Source: Prevotella sp.
GTDB taxonomy: Bacteria > Bacteroidota > Bacteroidia > Bacteroidales > Bacteroidaceae
NCBI GenBank assembly: GCA_017475265.1
Contig: JAFVFY010000024.1
Span: forward strand, 1-42,321
Direction: 5' to 3'
DNA: 42,321 nt
Position numbers and translations under genes: made by a program
Notes under the pieces: model-generated
The model's database searches: none
Told to the model about the DNA's origin: nothing
What the model saw: only the letters and a program-made list of their open reading frames with translations
Shown here: one piece after another, positions 21,404 through 31,684 of the stretch
Layout: the number at the start of each line of letters is the position of its first letter
How positions within the stretch are numbered: position 1 is the stretch's first letter

Positions 21404-24034
21404 TTACTGCCAACTACTGTTTGCAAGTACAAACACTTTGTCTCTAACAGGATTGGTATCTGTCGTCACATACCACTTCCTGGCATTCTCGTCGGCTTTC
21501 TCTACGTCTTTGGCAAATTCGATAAAATTGGGGTATGCTTCCTCGATATTCACCCCAGCTAATGGCCAAAGCCAATCACCAGGTATGGCCACGCCAAGTG
21601 GGGCCTCACCCTTCTTGGCAACATGAATACCTTCTGGCACTAGAGGCGACTTAACCCAGAAGTCGGCATCGGCAAAGGAGAAACCGTCAGGCTTATCAAC
21701 GTATGCAGGCTGCATCTTGGTGATGTCAACCTCAGGTCCTCCGCCACCAGTATTAATTAACACACCCCTAGCCTGTCCGAAAGCATCATGAATCTCTTTA
21801 CCGTAGAACAGTGCTGTTTCACCAAAATATAAATAGAGGTCGAAAGATGCACCAACGCAGCAAAGATAAACCTCGAGCTGACCAGGATCATCCGCGTTCT
21901 CAGATACCTTTATCACCACATCGTTCATGTCATAGTCACCAAGCGGAGTATCCTCAAAGGCGTATGTCCACACGGCGGGTTCATCGTAGATGTTGCGACC
22001 TTTACCGTTGTATCCAGGGGTACAGCCTTTCACGCCTTCCACAAAGTCACCATCGACAGGCACGAAGACGTTTGCACCGTTCTCCTCCACAAACACCGTT
22101 CCGCCGTTACCCATGTAGTTCTTATCGCCGCCCGTACCGTTGATAAGCAATACGTTCATCTTCTGATAGGCGGTCATGTCCTCACCGTATTCTGCAATCC
22201 TAACGTTATTCCCATCGCAGGTATTCTGCTTGTTGGACAAGGTAATAGCAATATTGTTGATGAAATATCCGTGCTTTGGAGTGTTTTGGAAGTCCCAATT
22301 AAGGTAGTTCACCTGACCAATTTCCAATACGGCGGTGCCATTGGTTGGGCCGATCCAGTCTGAGGCATTGTTATACAATGAGCCTAACCGCACGAGTGCG
22401 CCTTTTCCCAGTGCCACGTAGCTTGGATCATTAGTGCCATCTTTGCCGATACTCATCATCAGCTGGCCACCCACCTTGAAATAGCTTCCCATGGTGTTCT
22501 CCACAATATAAGCGCGCATATCATTTACGCAAATCCACTGGCAGGCATTGTAAATACGGGCATTAGCCGACACATCGTATGGTTGGTTTTGTTCATTGGT
22601 TTCATACGTGCTCAGTATTTGCGCCACCCCATGGTTGTAGAAATTGCTTTCTCCAGCACCTGCTGCATAGATACCGGCATATAGATTACCATAGTTGTGG
22701 AATTTACCAAAATTGTTGTTGAACTTTCCAACGTTGATAGTTCCGCCGTTGTAACCCTCCAATCCTACGGCGTTGCCGTTGGTAACTACGATAGTTCCTG
22801 CACCAGAAACCGTTCCTCCTGGCATCACCACGAGACGTGCCTCATTAACAAAGGTTAGCTGCTTGCCTTCAGGAATCACCAGTTCACCGCCTTCGTCAAC
22901 GACAATAACAGCACCTCCGCCAACTCGCTGCTCTGTAATCGGCTTGCCATCATTGCCAGTGCCAAGGTTGGAGAGCGACCATTTGCCACTAATATAGACG
23001 GTGCGTGCATCGCCATTCCCCTTCTCGGTAGCAAGAACATTGATAAGCTTGTCCCACGTGCCAGTAATCTTGAACTTTTTCACATAGGTCTCGTCATAGT
23101 TCCAATATCCTTCAGTTGACTCACCATCTCCCTCATAATGTCCTTTTGACCCTTCCTGCCAAACATTTATCCAGTCTGAATATCCCGCATTTCTAATCAA
23201 TGTAATGAGTTCTGTAACGGCATCGTTTTCATTGTCAGCATTATAGAAGGCCCAATCCTTGTTAACATAAGGCATACAATATGTCAGGAACCAGTCAAAC
23301 TGCTCTTTGGTCGCTCCATAGTCTTCATAATTAAACCAAGATTGACCAAAATTATTACTATTATAATAAAGTTTACCACCAACACTTTGACCGTTAAATC
23401 CCCATCCCCATAGATTTCCTGGCACATAAGTACCACCTGGGACATAGACTGAATCATCATAGTTATCCACCACATTTGCGTCTGTGGGTTCTTTGGCATC
23501 TGTAAGAAATGACTTAGCGTATTCAGAGGTAGGAATGGTAATATCAGGCACACTTGGCATTTCCCTACTTCGTGTGGTACGTGCACCGGCAGTTTCGTCA
23601 CCTCCGAAGGTAGTCTCCAACAGTCCGTCAACAATAGCGACAGACTTATAACTGGTGAAGCCCTTCGAGTCGGACACTCCCACCATGAGCCGTGATGATG
23701 CTGAAGGATAATCGAACTTCACCTCGAAGGTGCCGCCGCTCTCTACCTGACCACGCTTCAGCACGTAGCCCTTACCATCGACCAACGGGTCATTGGAGTA
23801 GATTTTTACTGTGTAGGTCTCACCAAAATTACCATTTACAGTGATGCTCGCCCGGGCACTCGCGGTCATGTTCCAGTCGAGGTCAGACGATATTTTCACG
23901 CCAAGAACGTCCTCGGCATTGGCCATCACCTCTTCTTCAGAGGGCTGGTAGGCCTCATTATCACGTGAACAACCTGTGGCCAACAAAACTAGCATAACCG
24001 ACGAGGCGAATATAAAATACAAACGCTGCTTCAT
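21404..24034 (-). CDS. LruC-domain surface lipoprotein
   Basis: The product has about 876 residues from ATG 24034, which is preceded by AAAGGA; 24052 is another in-frame ATG. The signal peptide ends in a lipobox, LLATG-C, with Cys22 as the lipidated residue. A beta-rich middle follows, with tandem low-complexity strands (residues about 390-560) that look like a parallel beta-helix. The C-terminal LruC domain is marked by YAFEDTPLGDYDMNDVVIKV, with the Asp/Asn-rich calcium-type loop. Such proteins are anchored on the Bacteroidales surface and several are thought to be adhesins or S-layer-like. The gene stands alone. Confidence 0.85.
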   Translation of the reverse strand: MKQRLYFIFASSVMLVLLATGCSRDNEAYQPSEEEVMANAEDVLGVKISSDLDWNMTASARASITVNGNFGETYTVKIYSNDPLVDGKGYVLKRGQVESGGTFEVKFDYPSASSRLMVGVSDSKGFTSYKSVAIVDGLLETTFGGDETAGARTTRSREMPSVPDITIPTSEYAKSFLTDAKEPTDANVVDNYDDSVYVPGGTYVPGNLWGWGFNGQSVGGKLYYNSNNFGQSWFNYEDYGATKEQFDWFLTYCMPYVNKDWAFYNADNENDAVTELITLIRNAGYSDWINVWQEGSKGHYEGDGESTEGYWNYDETYVKKFKITGTWDKLINVLATEKGNGDARTVYISGKWSLSNLGTGNDGKPITEQRVGGGAVIVVDEGGELVIPEGKQLTFVNEARLVVMPGGTVSGAGTIVVTNGNAVGLEGYNGGTINVGKFNNNFGKFHNYGNLYAGIYAAGAGESNFYNHGVAQILSTYETNEQNQPYDVSANARIYNACQWICVNDMRAYIVENTMGSYFKVGGQLMMSIGKDGTNDPSYVALGKGALVRLGSLYNNASDWIGPTNGTAVLEIGQVNYLNWDFQNTPKHGYFINNIAITLSNKQNTCDGNNVRIAEYGEDMTAYQKMNVLLINGTGGDKNYMGNGGTVFVEENGANVFVPVDGDFVEGVKGCTPGYNGKGRNIYDEPAVWTYAFEDTPLGDYDMNDVVIKVSENADDPGQLEVYLCCVGASFDLYLYFGETALFYGKEIHDAFGQARGVLINTGGGGPEVDITKMQPAYVDKPDGFSFADADFWVKSPLVPEGIHVAKKGEAPLGVAIPGDWLWPLAGVNIEEAYPNFIEFAKDVEKADENARKWYVTTDTNPVRDKVFVLANSSWQ

Positions 24035-24101
24035 AGGTGTTATTCCTTTCATAATGGATTTTATGATTATATATTTGTATACAATTCATATATTTAGGTT
24101 G

Positions 24102-24109
24102 CAAAATTA
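24102..24109 (-). promoter_or_regulatory. Promoter -7 box for the LruC lipoprotein gene
   Basis: The reverse strand reads TAATTTTG about 68 bp upstream of the chosen start. The -33 match is weak. Confidence 0.4.
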
Positions 24110-24212
24110 CTTAAAATGGGGGAAACAAGAAGCCTCTTTTTCGTTAAATTATTAAAAAACATTGTCAAAAGGCAGAAAAAAGGGGGTTAAGAGGAAAAAA
24201 TATTAAGAATTG

Positions 24213-24244
24213 TTTGCAAGGTTCAAGAAAAATACCTACCTTTG
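24213..24244 (+). promoter_or_regulatory. Promoter for the rimP-nusA-infB operon
   Basis: TTTG (24213-24216), a 20-nt gap and TACCTTTG (24237-24244) match the consensus exactly. Confidence 0.75.
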
Positions 24245-24256
24245 CACCGTTCAGAG

Positions 24257-24287
24257 GAATGAGGGGCTTCTCGAAAGCTCCTCATTC
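24257..24287 (+). promoter_or_regulatory. Leader hairpin upstream of rimP
   Basis: GAATGAGGGGCTT (24257-24269) pairs with AAGCTCCTCATTC (24275-24287) over 13 bp, with one G-U pair and a 5-base loop. It sits at the 5' end of the transcript, 11 bases before the rimP ATG, so it could control translation or stability of this operon for translation and transcription factors. Confidence 0.6.
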
Positions 24288-24298
24288 TTATTTAAAAG

Positions 24299-24772
24299 AT
24301 GAGCATGATAACAAAAGAAAACGTAAAGCAAATTGTGGAAGAATGGCTCCAAAGCGGAGAATACTTCCTGGTAGACATTCAGATGACCGACGATGACCGC
24401 ATCATCGTAGAAATTGACTGTGCCGACGGCGTATGGATAGAGGACTGCGCCGCCCTTAGCCGCACGCTCCAAGAGCGACTGGGCGACGAGCTGGGCGACT
24501 ATGAACTGGAAGTAGGTTCGGCAGGTCTGGGGCAGCCCTTCAAGGTGGAGCAGCAGTACAAGAACCATGTGGGCGACCAGGTGGAGGTCATTGACGCCGA
24601 TGGCAAGAAGCTCACTGGCACACTCAAAGAGGTCAATGGACGGAAATTTACTGTCACCACACAGGAGAAACAGGTGCCAGAAGGGAAAAAGCGTCCTGTG
24701 AAAGTGGACGTGGACAAAACCTTCGACATGGACGAAGTGAAGTCGACGAAGTATCTGATTAACTTCAAATAG
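24299..24772 (+). CDS. rimP: Ribosome maturation factor RimP
   Basis: The 157-residue protein helps mature the 30S subunit. Family features are the N-terminal alpha/beta domain with YFLVDIQMTDDDRIIVEIDC and DCAALSRTLQERLGDELGDY. The LEVGSAGLGQPFKV motif follows, then the C-terminal SH3-like barrel (GTLKEVNGRKFTVTTQEK). It is the first gene of the classic rimP-nusA-infB order. The start codon follows a leader hairpin. Confidence 0.93.
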   Translation: MSMITKENVKQIVEEWLQSGEYFLVDIQMTDDDRIIVEIDCADGVWIEDCAALSRTLQERLGDELGDYELEVGSAGLGQPFKVEQQYKNHVGDQVEVIDADGKKLTGTLKEVNGRKFTVTTQEKQVPEGKKRPVKVDVDKTFDMDEVKSTKYLINFK

Positions 24773-24885
24773 TTCATAATGAACGAATTGCGCAGCCAAA
24801 TCGTAAATCAATAATCGAAAATTCGTAAATACTTTTGCGTAACCAAATCGTAAATCGAAAATCAGTAAATAGAAAATAATACAAG
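24773..24885. repeat. AAATCGTAAAT-type spacer between rimP and nusA
   Basis: Repeated AAATCGTAAATC and CGAAAATTCGTAAA units fill the gap. It belongs to the same family as the spacers at 476-515 and 36613-36664. Confidence 0.6.
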
Positions 24886-26145
24886 ATGGTAACAAAAAAA
24901 CAAGCGAAAGGCCCCAGCATGTTTGAGACCTTTCAGGAGTTCAAAGAGACAAAGAACATCGACCGCACCACGCTCGTAAGCGTATTGGAGGAGAGTTTCC
25001 GCAACGTGCTGGCTAAGATTTTCGGCTCTGACGAGAATTTCGACGTTATCGTGAACCCTGACAAGGGAGACTTCGAGATTCACCGCCACCGCATCGTTGT
25101 CGAGGACGGCGCCGTGCAAGACGAAAACCGCGAGATTTCACTCTCAGAGGCACTGAAGATTGAGCCCGACTACGAGGTGGGCGAGGAAGTAAGCGAGGCC
25201 GTGGACTTCACCAAGTTTGGCCGCCGTGCCATCCTCAACCTGCGCCAGACACTGGCATCGAAGATTCTCGAACTGGACCACGACGCACTCTACCAGAAGT
25301 ACAAAGACCGCGTGGGAACCATCATCAGTGGCGAGGTCTACCAGATGTGGAAGCGTGAAGTGCTACTCATGGATGATGAGGGCAACGAGCTGCACTTGCT
25401 CAAGGGCGACCAAATTCCCAGCGACAGCTACCGCAAGGGCGAAACTATCCGTGCCGTGGTGAAAGAGGTGAACAACGACAACAATGTGCCCCGCATCATG
25501 CTCTCGCGTACCAGCCCGGAGTTCCTAAAGAGGCTGCTGGAGGCCGAGGTGCCCGAAATCAGCGACGGTCTCATCGCTATTCGCCGAGTGGCACGTATGC
25601 CGGGAGAAAGAGCAAAGGTGGCCGTGGAGAGTTTCGATGACCGCATCGACCCCGTTGGAGCCTGCGTAGGTGTAAAAGGTTCACGTGTGCATGGTATCGT
25701 GCGCGAGCTGCAGAACGAGAACATAGATGTCATTGCCTACACCAGCAACACATCGCTCTTCATACAACGTGCACTGTCTCCAGCAAAGGTCACCAGCATC
25801 ACCCTAGACGAAGAGAAGCACAAGGCTGAGGTCTATCTGCAGCCTGACGAGGTGAGCCTCGCCATCGGTAAGAGCGGTATGAACATAAAGCTCGCATCCA
25901 TGCTCACAGAGTACACCATCGACGTGTTCCGCGTGGTCAACGAGGGCGAGAACGACGAGGACATCTACCTCGACGAGTTTGCTGACGAGGTCGACCAGTG
26001 GGTCATCGACGCCATCAAGGCTCTCGGCTACGACACCGCACGTGAGGTGCTCAACGCACCGCGTGAACTGCTTATCGAAAAGGCTGACCTCGAGGAAGAG
26101 ACCGTCGACCACCTGCTCGAAGTGCTGAAAGCAGAATTTGAGTAA
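24886..26145 (+). CDS. nusA: Transcription termination/antitermination factor NusA
   Basis: The 419-residue protein carries the RNA-polymerase-binding N-terminal domain (about 1-130) and an S1 domain (VGTIISGEVYQMWKREVLLM onward). Two KH domains follow (RIDPVGACVGVKGSRVHGIV, and EVSLAIGKSGMNIKLASML). A short acidic C-terminal helical segment follows, in place of the long repeats of enterobacteria. NusA binds RNA polymerase and RNA to control pausing and termination. It lies between rimP and infB in the conserved order. The gap to infB is enlarged by a type A palindromic element. Confidence 0.95.
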   Translation: MVTKKQAKGPSMFETFQEFKETKNIDRTTLVSVLEESFRNVLAKIFGSDENFDVIVNPDKGDFEIHRHRIVVEDGAVQDENREISLSEALKIEPDYEVGEEVSEAVDFTKFGRRAILNLRQTLASKILELDHDALYQKYKDRVGTIISGEVYQMWKREVLLMDDEGNELHLLKGDQIPSDSYRKGETIRAVVKEVNNDNNVPRIMLSRTSPEFLKRLLEAEVPEISDGLIAIRRVARMPGERAKVAVESFDDRIDPVGACVGVKGSRVHGIVRELQNENIDVIAYTSNTSLFIQRALSPAKVTSITLDEEKHKAEVYLQPDEVSLAIGKSGMNIKLASMLTEYTIDVFRVVNEGENDEDIYLDEFADEVDQWVIDAIKALGYDTAREVLNAPRELLIEKADLEEETVDHLLEVLKAEFE

Positions 26146-26150
26146 CCTAA

Positions 26151-26276
26151 GCCCCCTAAGTTAGGGGGTTGGGGGTCTGAACGAGCCAACCAGCCTATCT
26201 GATGGGTAATTGCAGAAGAAATAGTTTTAACTTTAACGGGGGATGTTCAGACCCCCAACCCCTAAACTTAGGGGCT
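26151..26276. repeat. Full-length type A palindromic element between nusA and infB
   Basis: GCCCCCTAAGTTAGGGGG, then GGGGGTCTGAACG, and on the far side GTTCAGACCCCC and AACCCCTAAACTTAGGGGCT form an inverted repeat around about 60 bp. Transcribed, it makes a large hairpin in the middle of an essential operon. It is closely related to the element inside the VirE-type gene. Confidence 0.85.
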
Positions 26277-26283
26277 CAGAAGA

Positions 26284-29163
26284 ATGGGAATAAGATTAAA
26301 CAAAGTACTGACAGAACTGAACATAGGACTTCAAACGGCAGTTGATTTCCTGAAAAAGAAAACCAGCCTGGGTGAGATTCGCGACGACACCACCCCCAAC
26401 ACCAAGATTAGCGACGAGCAATACAAAGCCTTGGTGCAGGAATTCAGTGGTGACAAGGCCGTGAAGACCCAGGCCGACAAGCTTTTCCCTAAGAAACCAA
26501 AGGAGAAGAAGCCTGAAGAAATAAAGGCCATTACCAAGACCGAGGAGAAACTGGCACAGCGGCAACAGTTCAAGCCGTTGGGCAAGATTGACCTCGGCAA
26601 TGTGGGCAAGCCTAAAGCCGCCTCACCTGCAGCAAAGGAATCTGAAATCCCAGCTACCAAAACTGAGCCAAAGGCTGCTGCCGAGAGTCCGGTTCAGAAA
26701 GAAAAAACAGCACCCTCCAAAAAGACTGAAGATATTGTAGATCAGGTCATTAAAGAGAAGGAAGCAGAGATAATCGATGAGCCTCAGGAGATACAAGAGC
26801 CCCAAGTATCTCAGCAGCCACAGGGAGCACAGGAACAGCCCGAAGCCCCGGACAAGACTCCGCTTCCAGCTCCTGTAAAAGACATCTACACCCTGAAGAG
26901 CGAGGCTAAAATGGCTCCGAAGGTGAATGTGTTGGGCAAGATTGACCTCTCGTCCATCAACCAGAGCACTCGCCCGAAGAAGAAATCGAAGGAGGAGAAG
27001 CGCAAGCAGCGCGAGGAAAAGGCCGCACAGCAACGTGGCGCAACAGCTGTAGGACAAGCAAATGGCGAGAAGCGTAAACGTGAGCGCATACGCTCTGGAA
27101 AAGTAGACATCGAGGCCGCAGCACGTCAGCAGCAACAGCAGCAGCAAGGACAAGGAAAGAAGAAGAACAAGGGCGGTAACCAGAACTTCAACGAACAGGC
27201 ACAGAGCCAGTCGAAAAAAGGCAAGAACAAGAAACAGCCCGTGAAGCTTTTAGAAGCTAGCGAGGAGGACGTGGCACGCCAGGTAAAGGAGACGCTGGCA
27301 CGCCTCACCTCGAAGACGACACAGAACAAGAAGGGAGCAAAGTATCGCCGCGAGAAGCGCGACGCCGTGGCTGAGCGACTCAGCGAGGAGCTGGCAGCAG
27401 TGGCAGCACAGAGCAAAGTACTGAAACTCACGGAGTTCGTGACTGTCTCGGAGTTGGCTACGATGATGAACGTTCCGGTGGTAAAGGTCATCAGCACCTG
27501 TATGGCCATCGGAATCATGGCCAGCATCAACCAACGCTTGGAGGCCGAAACCATCAACCTCGTTGCCGAGGAATTCGGCTTCACTACTGAATATGTTTCT
27601 GCCGAAGTGCAGAACGCCATCCACGAGGAGGAGGATGACGAGAACGACCTCCAGCCGCGCGCGCCCATCGTGACCGTCATGGGTCATGTAGACCACGGTA
27701 AGACTTCTCTCCTCGACTACATACGCAAAACCAATGTTATTGCCGGCGAGGCCGGCGGCATCACACAGCACATCGGCGCCTACAACGTGGAGCTGCCCGA
27801 CGGGCGCGAGATTACTTTCCTCGACACCCCCGGTCACGAGGCTTTCACCGCCATGCGTGCCCGTGGTGCTCAGGTGACGGACATCGCTATCATCATCGTG
27901 GCAGCCGACGACAGCGTCATGCCTACGACGAAGGAGGCCATTGCTCACGCACAGGCCGCCAACGTACCTATGGTGTTCGCTATCAATAAGATAGACAAGC
28001 CTGGCGCCAATCCCGACAAGATTCGCGAAGACCTGGCTAACATGAACCTCCTCGTCGAAGAATGGGGCGGCAAGTACCAGTGCCAGGAGATTTCTGCCAA
28101 GAAAGGCATCGGCGTGGAGGAGTTGCTGGAGAAGGTGCTCCTCGAGGCTGAGATGCTCGACCTCAAGGCCAACCCCAACCGCAAAGCCAGCGGAAGCATC
28201 ATCGAGAGCTCGCTTGACAAGGGCCGCGGCTATGTATCCACCGTGCTTGTCAGCAACGGCACGCTGAAGGTCGGCGACATCGTCATTGCCGGCTCAAGCC
28301 ATGGACGCATCAAGGCCATGTTCAACGAGCGCAACCAGCGCATCAACGAGGCAAAGCCTGCAGAACCCGCCATCATATTGGGTCTCAACGGCGCTCCGAC
28401 AGCCGGCGATGCCTTCAACGTCATGGACACCGAGCAGGAGGCTCGTGAAATAGCCAGCAAGCGCGAACAGCTGCAGCGTGAGCAGGGTCTGCGCACACAG
28501 AAGACCATCGGTCTGGATGACATATCGCACCGCATTGCTCTGGGCGAGTTCCACGAGCTGAACATCGTGGTCAAGGGCGACACCGACGGTTCTATCGAGG
28601 CCCTCAGCGACTCATTCATCAAGCTTTCCACCGAGAAGGTGCAGGTCAACGTCATCGCCAAGGCCGTGGGTCAGATTTCGGAGAACGATGTCATGCTCGC
28701 CTCCGCATCGAAGGCTGTGATTATCGGCTTCCAGGTGCGTCCATCAGCAGGAGCACGCAAGCTGGCCGACACCGAGGGTGTGGAAATCAACACCTACAGC
28801 ATCATCTACGACGCTATCGAGGACGTGCGCTCTACCATGGAGGGCATGCTCGACAAGGTCATCAAGGAAGAAGTCACCGGACAAATCGAGGTCCGCGAGG
28901 TGTTCAAAATCTCGAAGGTGGGAACCGTGGCCGGTGCCATGGTCACCGAGGGCAAGGTTCACCGCTCGGACAAGGCCCGCCTCATCCGCGACGGTATCGT
29001 GCTCTTCACAGGTGCCATCAACGCCCTCAAACGCTACAAGGACGACGTCAAGGAGGTGTCCACGAACTTCGAGTGTGGTATCTCTCTGGTCAACTACAAC
29101 GACATTCAGGTGGGTGACATCATCGAGACCTTCCAGGAGATTGAAGTACAGCAGAAACTGTAA
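26284..29163 (+). CDS. infB: Translation initiation factor IF-2
   Basis: The 959-residue GTPase brings initiator tRNA to the ribosome. The N-terminal 370 residues are long, charged and low in complexity (runs of Lys, Glu and Gln, including a poly-Gln tract near residue 285), as is common in Bacteroidetes. The GTPase domain begins near residue 460 with G1 [15 protein letters not shown]. It continues with [17 protein letters not shown] (G3) and [14 protein letters not shown] (G4). Domains II-IV follow to the C-terminus ([20 protein letters not shown]). It is the third gene of rimP-nusA-infB. Confidence 0.97.
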   Translation: MGIRLNKVLTELNIGLQTAVDFLKKKTSLGEIRDDTTPNTKISDEQYKALVQEFSGDKAVKTQADKLFPKKPKEKKPEEIKAITKTEEKLAQRQQFKPLGKIDLGNVGKPKAASPAAKESEIPATKTEPKAAAESPVQKEKTAPSKKTEDIVDQVIKEKEAEIIDEPQEIQEPQVSQQPQGAQEQPEAPDKTPLPAPVKDIYTLKSEAKMAPKVNVLGKIDLSSINQSTRPKKKSKEEKRKQREEKAAQQRGATAVGQANGEKRKRERIRSGKVDIEAAARQQQQQQQGQGKKKNKGGNQNFNEQAQSQSKKGKNKKQPVKLLEASEEDVARQVKETLARLTSKTTQNKKGAKYRREKRDAVAERLSEELAAVAAQSKVLKLTEFVTVSELATMMNVPVVKVISTCMAIGIMASINQRLEAETINLVAEEFGFTTEYVSAEVQNAIHEEEDDENDLQPRAPIVTVMGHVDHGKTSLLDYIRKTNVIAGEAGGITQHIGAYNVELPDGREITFLDTPGHEAFTAMRARGAQVTDIAIIIVAADDSVMPTTKEAIAHAQAANVPMVFAINKIDKPGANPDKIREDLANMNLLVEEWGGKYQCQEISAKKGIGVEELLEKVLLEAEMLDLKANPNRKASGSIIESSLDKGRGYVSTVLVSNGTLKVGDIVIAGSSHGRIKAMFNERNQRINEAKPAEPAIILGLNGAPTAGDAFNVMDTEQEAREIASKREQLQREQGLRTQKTIGLDDISHRIALGEFHELNIVVKGDTDGSIEALSDSFIKLSTEKVQVNVIAKAVGQISENDVMLASASKAVIIGFQVRPSAGARKLADTEGVEINTYSIIYDAIEDVRSTMEGMLDKVIKEEVTGQIEVREVFKISKVGTVAGAMVTEGKVHRSDKARLIRDGIVLFTGAINALKRYKDDVKEVSTNFECGISLVNYNDIQVGDIIETFQEIEVQQKL

Positions 29164-29199
29164 GAAAACGGGCATTTAACGGCAGTTCAGACACCAAAA

Positions 29200-30231
29200 A
29201 TGGCAGAGGCAAAGAATGCAATTACCTTTGACAGCATCATGGCTGAGCTGCGCGAGCGCAACTTCAGGCCTGTATACTATCTCATGGGCGATGAACCCTA
29301 CTATATCGACCAAATAAGCGATTACATAGCTGAGCATGCTCTACAGCCTGAAGAGCGTGATTTCAACCAAACAATACTTTTCGGAAGCGACGTGACGGCA
29401 TCGGCAGTAGCTGATGCCGCCCGTCGTTATCCCATGATGGCCGAAAGGCAGGTGGTGATAGTGAAAGAGGCGCAAAATATACGCCAGACAGACGCGCTGG
29501 AGAAGTATATGAAGCAGCCCATGAAAACCACCGTGCTAGTGTTGTGCCACAAAAACGGCAAGATAGACGGTCGCAAACGCGAATATGCGAAGTCCATCCA
29601 GCAGGCAGGCATTCTCTTCGAGAGTACAAAGATGAAAGAATACCTCCTCCCAGCCTTCATAGAACGCTTCCTACGCGAGCGACAGGTGACTATCGACCCG
29701 AAGTCCACTCAGCTCATTGCGGAGGCCATAGGAGCCGATTTAACGCGTCTGACCAGCGAGCTGGAGAAGGTACTCATATCACTGCCCGAAAACGACCGCC
29801 GGGTGACCCCTCAGGTGGTGGAAGATCAGATAGGGGTGAGCAAGGATTTCAATGGCTTTGAACTGCGCAACGCAATCATAAATAGGGACGTTTTCAAGGC
29901 CAATCAGATTATCAATTATTTTGACAAAAACCCAAAAGCGGGAAGTATCTATTCCATTCTCCCATTGCTATTCAGCTTCTTCCAAAACATGATGGTGGCC
30001 TACTATTGCCCAAAGCGGCAGAGCCAAGAGGCGGTGGCCGAATGGCTGGAACTGAGGTCACCCTGGGCTGCCAAGGAGTACATGACAGGCATGAGAAATT
30101 ACACTGCCAGAAAAGTGATGGATATAATTGGTAAACTACGTGAGATAGATGGCAAAAGTAAGGGTCTGGACAACCCTAACACACCTCCTGAGGAGCTAAT
30201 GAAGGAACTAATTTTTTACATTTTGCACTAA
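29200..30231 (+). CDS. holA: DNA polymerase III delta subunit
   Basis: The 343-residue clamp-loader delta subunit opens the beta sliding clamp. It has the expected N-terminal segment (FRPVYYLMGDEPYYIDQISD), the ADLTRLTSELEKVLI helix region and the C-terminal collar domain. Length and pattern fit Bacteroidetes HolA. It lies 36 bp after infB and is probably co-transcribed. A good intrinsic terminator follows. Confidence 0.9.
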   Translation: MAEAKNAITFDSIMAELRERNFRPVYYLMGDEPYYIDQISDYIAEHALQPEERDFNQTILFGSDVTASAVADAARRYPMMAERQVVIVKEAQNIRQTDALEKYMKQPMKTTVLVLCHKNGKIDGRKREYAKSIQQAGILFESTKMKEYLLPAFIERFLRERQVTIDPKSTQLIAEAIGADLTRLTSELEKVLISLPENDRRVTPQVVEDQIGVSKDFNGFELRNAIINRDVFKANQIINYFDKNPKAGSIYSILPLLFSFFQNMMVAYYCPKRQSQEAVAEWLELRSPWAAKEYMTGMRNYTARKVMDIIGKLREIDGKSKGLDNPNTPPEELMKELIFYILH

Positions 30232-30263
30232 AACAAGCCCTCCGGCCACCTATTTTCTCCTAG

Positions 30264-30292
30264 AACGAGCACCTGCCAAGGGTGCTTTTTTT
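30264..30292 (+). terminator. Intrinsic terminator after holA
   Basis: AGCACC (30268-30273) pairs with GGTGCT (30281-30286), followed by a run of seven T. It ends the rimP-nusA-infB-holA unit. Confidence 0.85.
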
Positions 30293-31007
30293 ACGCCTAA
30301 ACACCGATAAAACCAAGGGGTTACATCCATTTAGACCCCTTCAAAACTCGCGTATTTTGATTCTTCCGTCCAGTTGTGCAGAATTTGCGAGTATTGGCGA
30401 TTTTTGGACTTTTAGGTACTCACAAATTTATGCTTCACATTTGTTTGCATTTAATTATGTTTGATTTAATTATCTAAATGCTATGTCACAAGAATAGAAA
30501 TCTAAATTTTGGCAACACTTTAATCATTTAAATCGCCATACATTACAATATAAAAAGTCAAATATTTAAATCTAAATATCCGAGATTAAATTTATAAAGA
30601 CATAAATATGCAAAGTTATTTTTTAGTTTATAAATGATTAAATATTAAACAGTTATATTTCTTTGTTAATATAATATGGTATCTAAAAAGCTGATAATTC
30701 CTTGCATGGTCCACCCTAGTGCTGAATAGGCCTATTAATTCTGTAAATATCTAAATTATTCCCAGTTATTTAGCTAAAAGGCCTATATTTAAGGTTCTGC
30801 ATGGTTTAGGGTAATAAATTCAAATTTGCAAATATAAAGTCAACCTTGTTTTACAATCCTAAATCCATTTTGCGCATTTACAATTATATCTGCAAACTTT
30901 AAATTTCCGAAAATAAATTTAATATTATTGGTAGTGTCAAGAATTCTATTTACCTTTGTAAATCGAAAGAAAAACCCAAAAACAGGGGCTTTCCCCTACC
31001 CATCATT
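30293..31007. other. Long AT-rich intergenic region with repeated ATCTAAAT motif
   Basis: This 715-bp stretch has no open frame worth reporting. It is far more AT-rich than its surroundings, from about 30400 to 30950. ATCTAAAT occurs near 30471, 30501, 30572 and 30749, with a shorter form (ATCTAAAA) near 30680. AGGCCTAT occurs twice (near 30727 and 30780). The region may be an operator or nucleoid-protein binding zone for the regulator gene that follows. Confidence 0.55.
30928..30958 (+). promoter_or_regulatory. Promoter for the XRE-type regulator gene
   Basis: TTG (30928-30930), a 20-nt gap and TACCTTTG (30951-30958) fit the consensus. The leader is about 45 nt. Confidence 0.65.
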
Positions 31008-31523
31008 ATGAAAGACAGAATTAAGACGCTCATGGAGAGCCAGCACATGACCCAGCAGTTGTTCGCCGACTTCCTCGGCATCAACCCTGCCACCCTCAGC
31101 GGCATCTTCAACGATCGCACGAAGCCCACCATCAACATCGTGGAGGCAGTGAAAAAGAAATTTCCTGACATCAGCCTAGACTGGCTCATGTTCGGAACAG
31201 GTAGTATGTACCAGAGTGCTGCCACTCCTGACGCTGTCGTCCCTCCCACTTCCCCCAACCCTACAGTCGCTCCCAACCAAGCACCGCCGAGATCAACCTG
31301 GACTCCTGAGCCGACGCTCGACTTTGGCGAATCTCTTGCCCCCACCCCGACGACTCATTACGCCACTCCGAGTAGTGGTCATTACAATGGCGCAAGAAAT
31401 ACCCGTCCAGAGGTCATCCGTGAGGAGGTAAAAATTATTGACAAGCCAGCAAGGCGAGTAACAGAAATCAGAGTGTACTACGACGACCAGACTTGGGAGA
31501 GTTTTGTACCCGCCAAGAAGTAA
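31008..31523 (+). CDS. XRE-type helix-turn-helix regulator
   Basis: The 171-residue protein has an N-terminal Cro/C1-type DNA-binding domain (MTQQLFADFLGINPATLSGI, then PTINIVEAVKKKFPDISLDW). A proline- and threonine-rich linker (about residues 75-125) follows, and then a short C-terminal strand-rich tail (RVTEIRVYYDDQTWESFVPA). This plan is common in single-copy Bacteroidales regulators. It stands alone after a 700-bp AT-rich region and may bind there, but that is inference. Target genes are unknown. Confidence 0.8.
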   Translation: MKDRIKTLMESQHMTQQLFADFLGINPATLSGIFNDRTKPTINIVEAVKKKFPDISLDWLMFGTGSMYQSAATPDAVVPPTSPNPTVAPNQAPPRSTWTPEPTLDFGESLAPTPTTHYATPSSGHYNGARNTRPEVIREEVKIIDKPARRVTEIRVYYDDQTWESFVPAKK

Positions 31524-31617
31524 CTTTTTGTGATGGTCGTATACATTGACGAAGCAACCAGCCTTGTCTGTCCTATACATTATTAATATATAATATACCG
31601 CAAAAAAAATATAAATC

Positions 31618-31649
31618 TTTGCTAGTCTCGTCATAAATGCTTAACTTTG
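31618..31649 (+). promoter_or_regulatory. Promoter for hisIE
   Basis: TTTG (31618-31621), a 20-nt gap and TAACTTTG (31642-31649) fit the consensus. The box overlaps an upstream in-frame ATG (31637), so that ATG cannot be the real start. Confidence 0.7.
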
Positions 31650-31684
31650 CGCTCAGATTTTGTAACCAGCGCATATATTTGATT

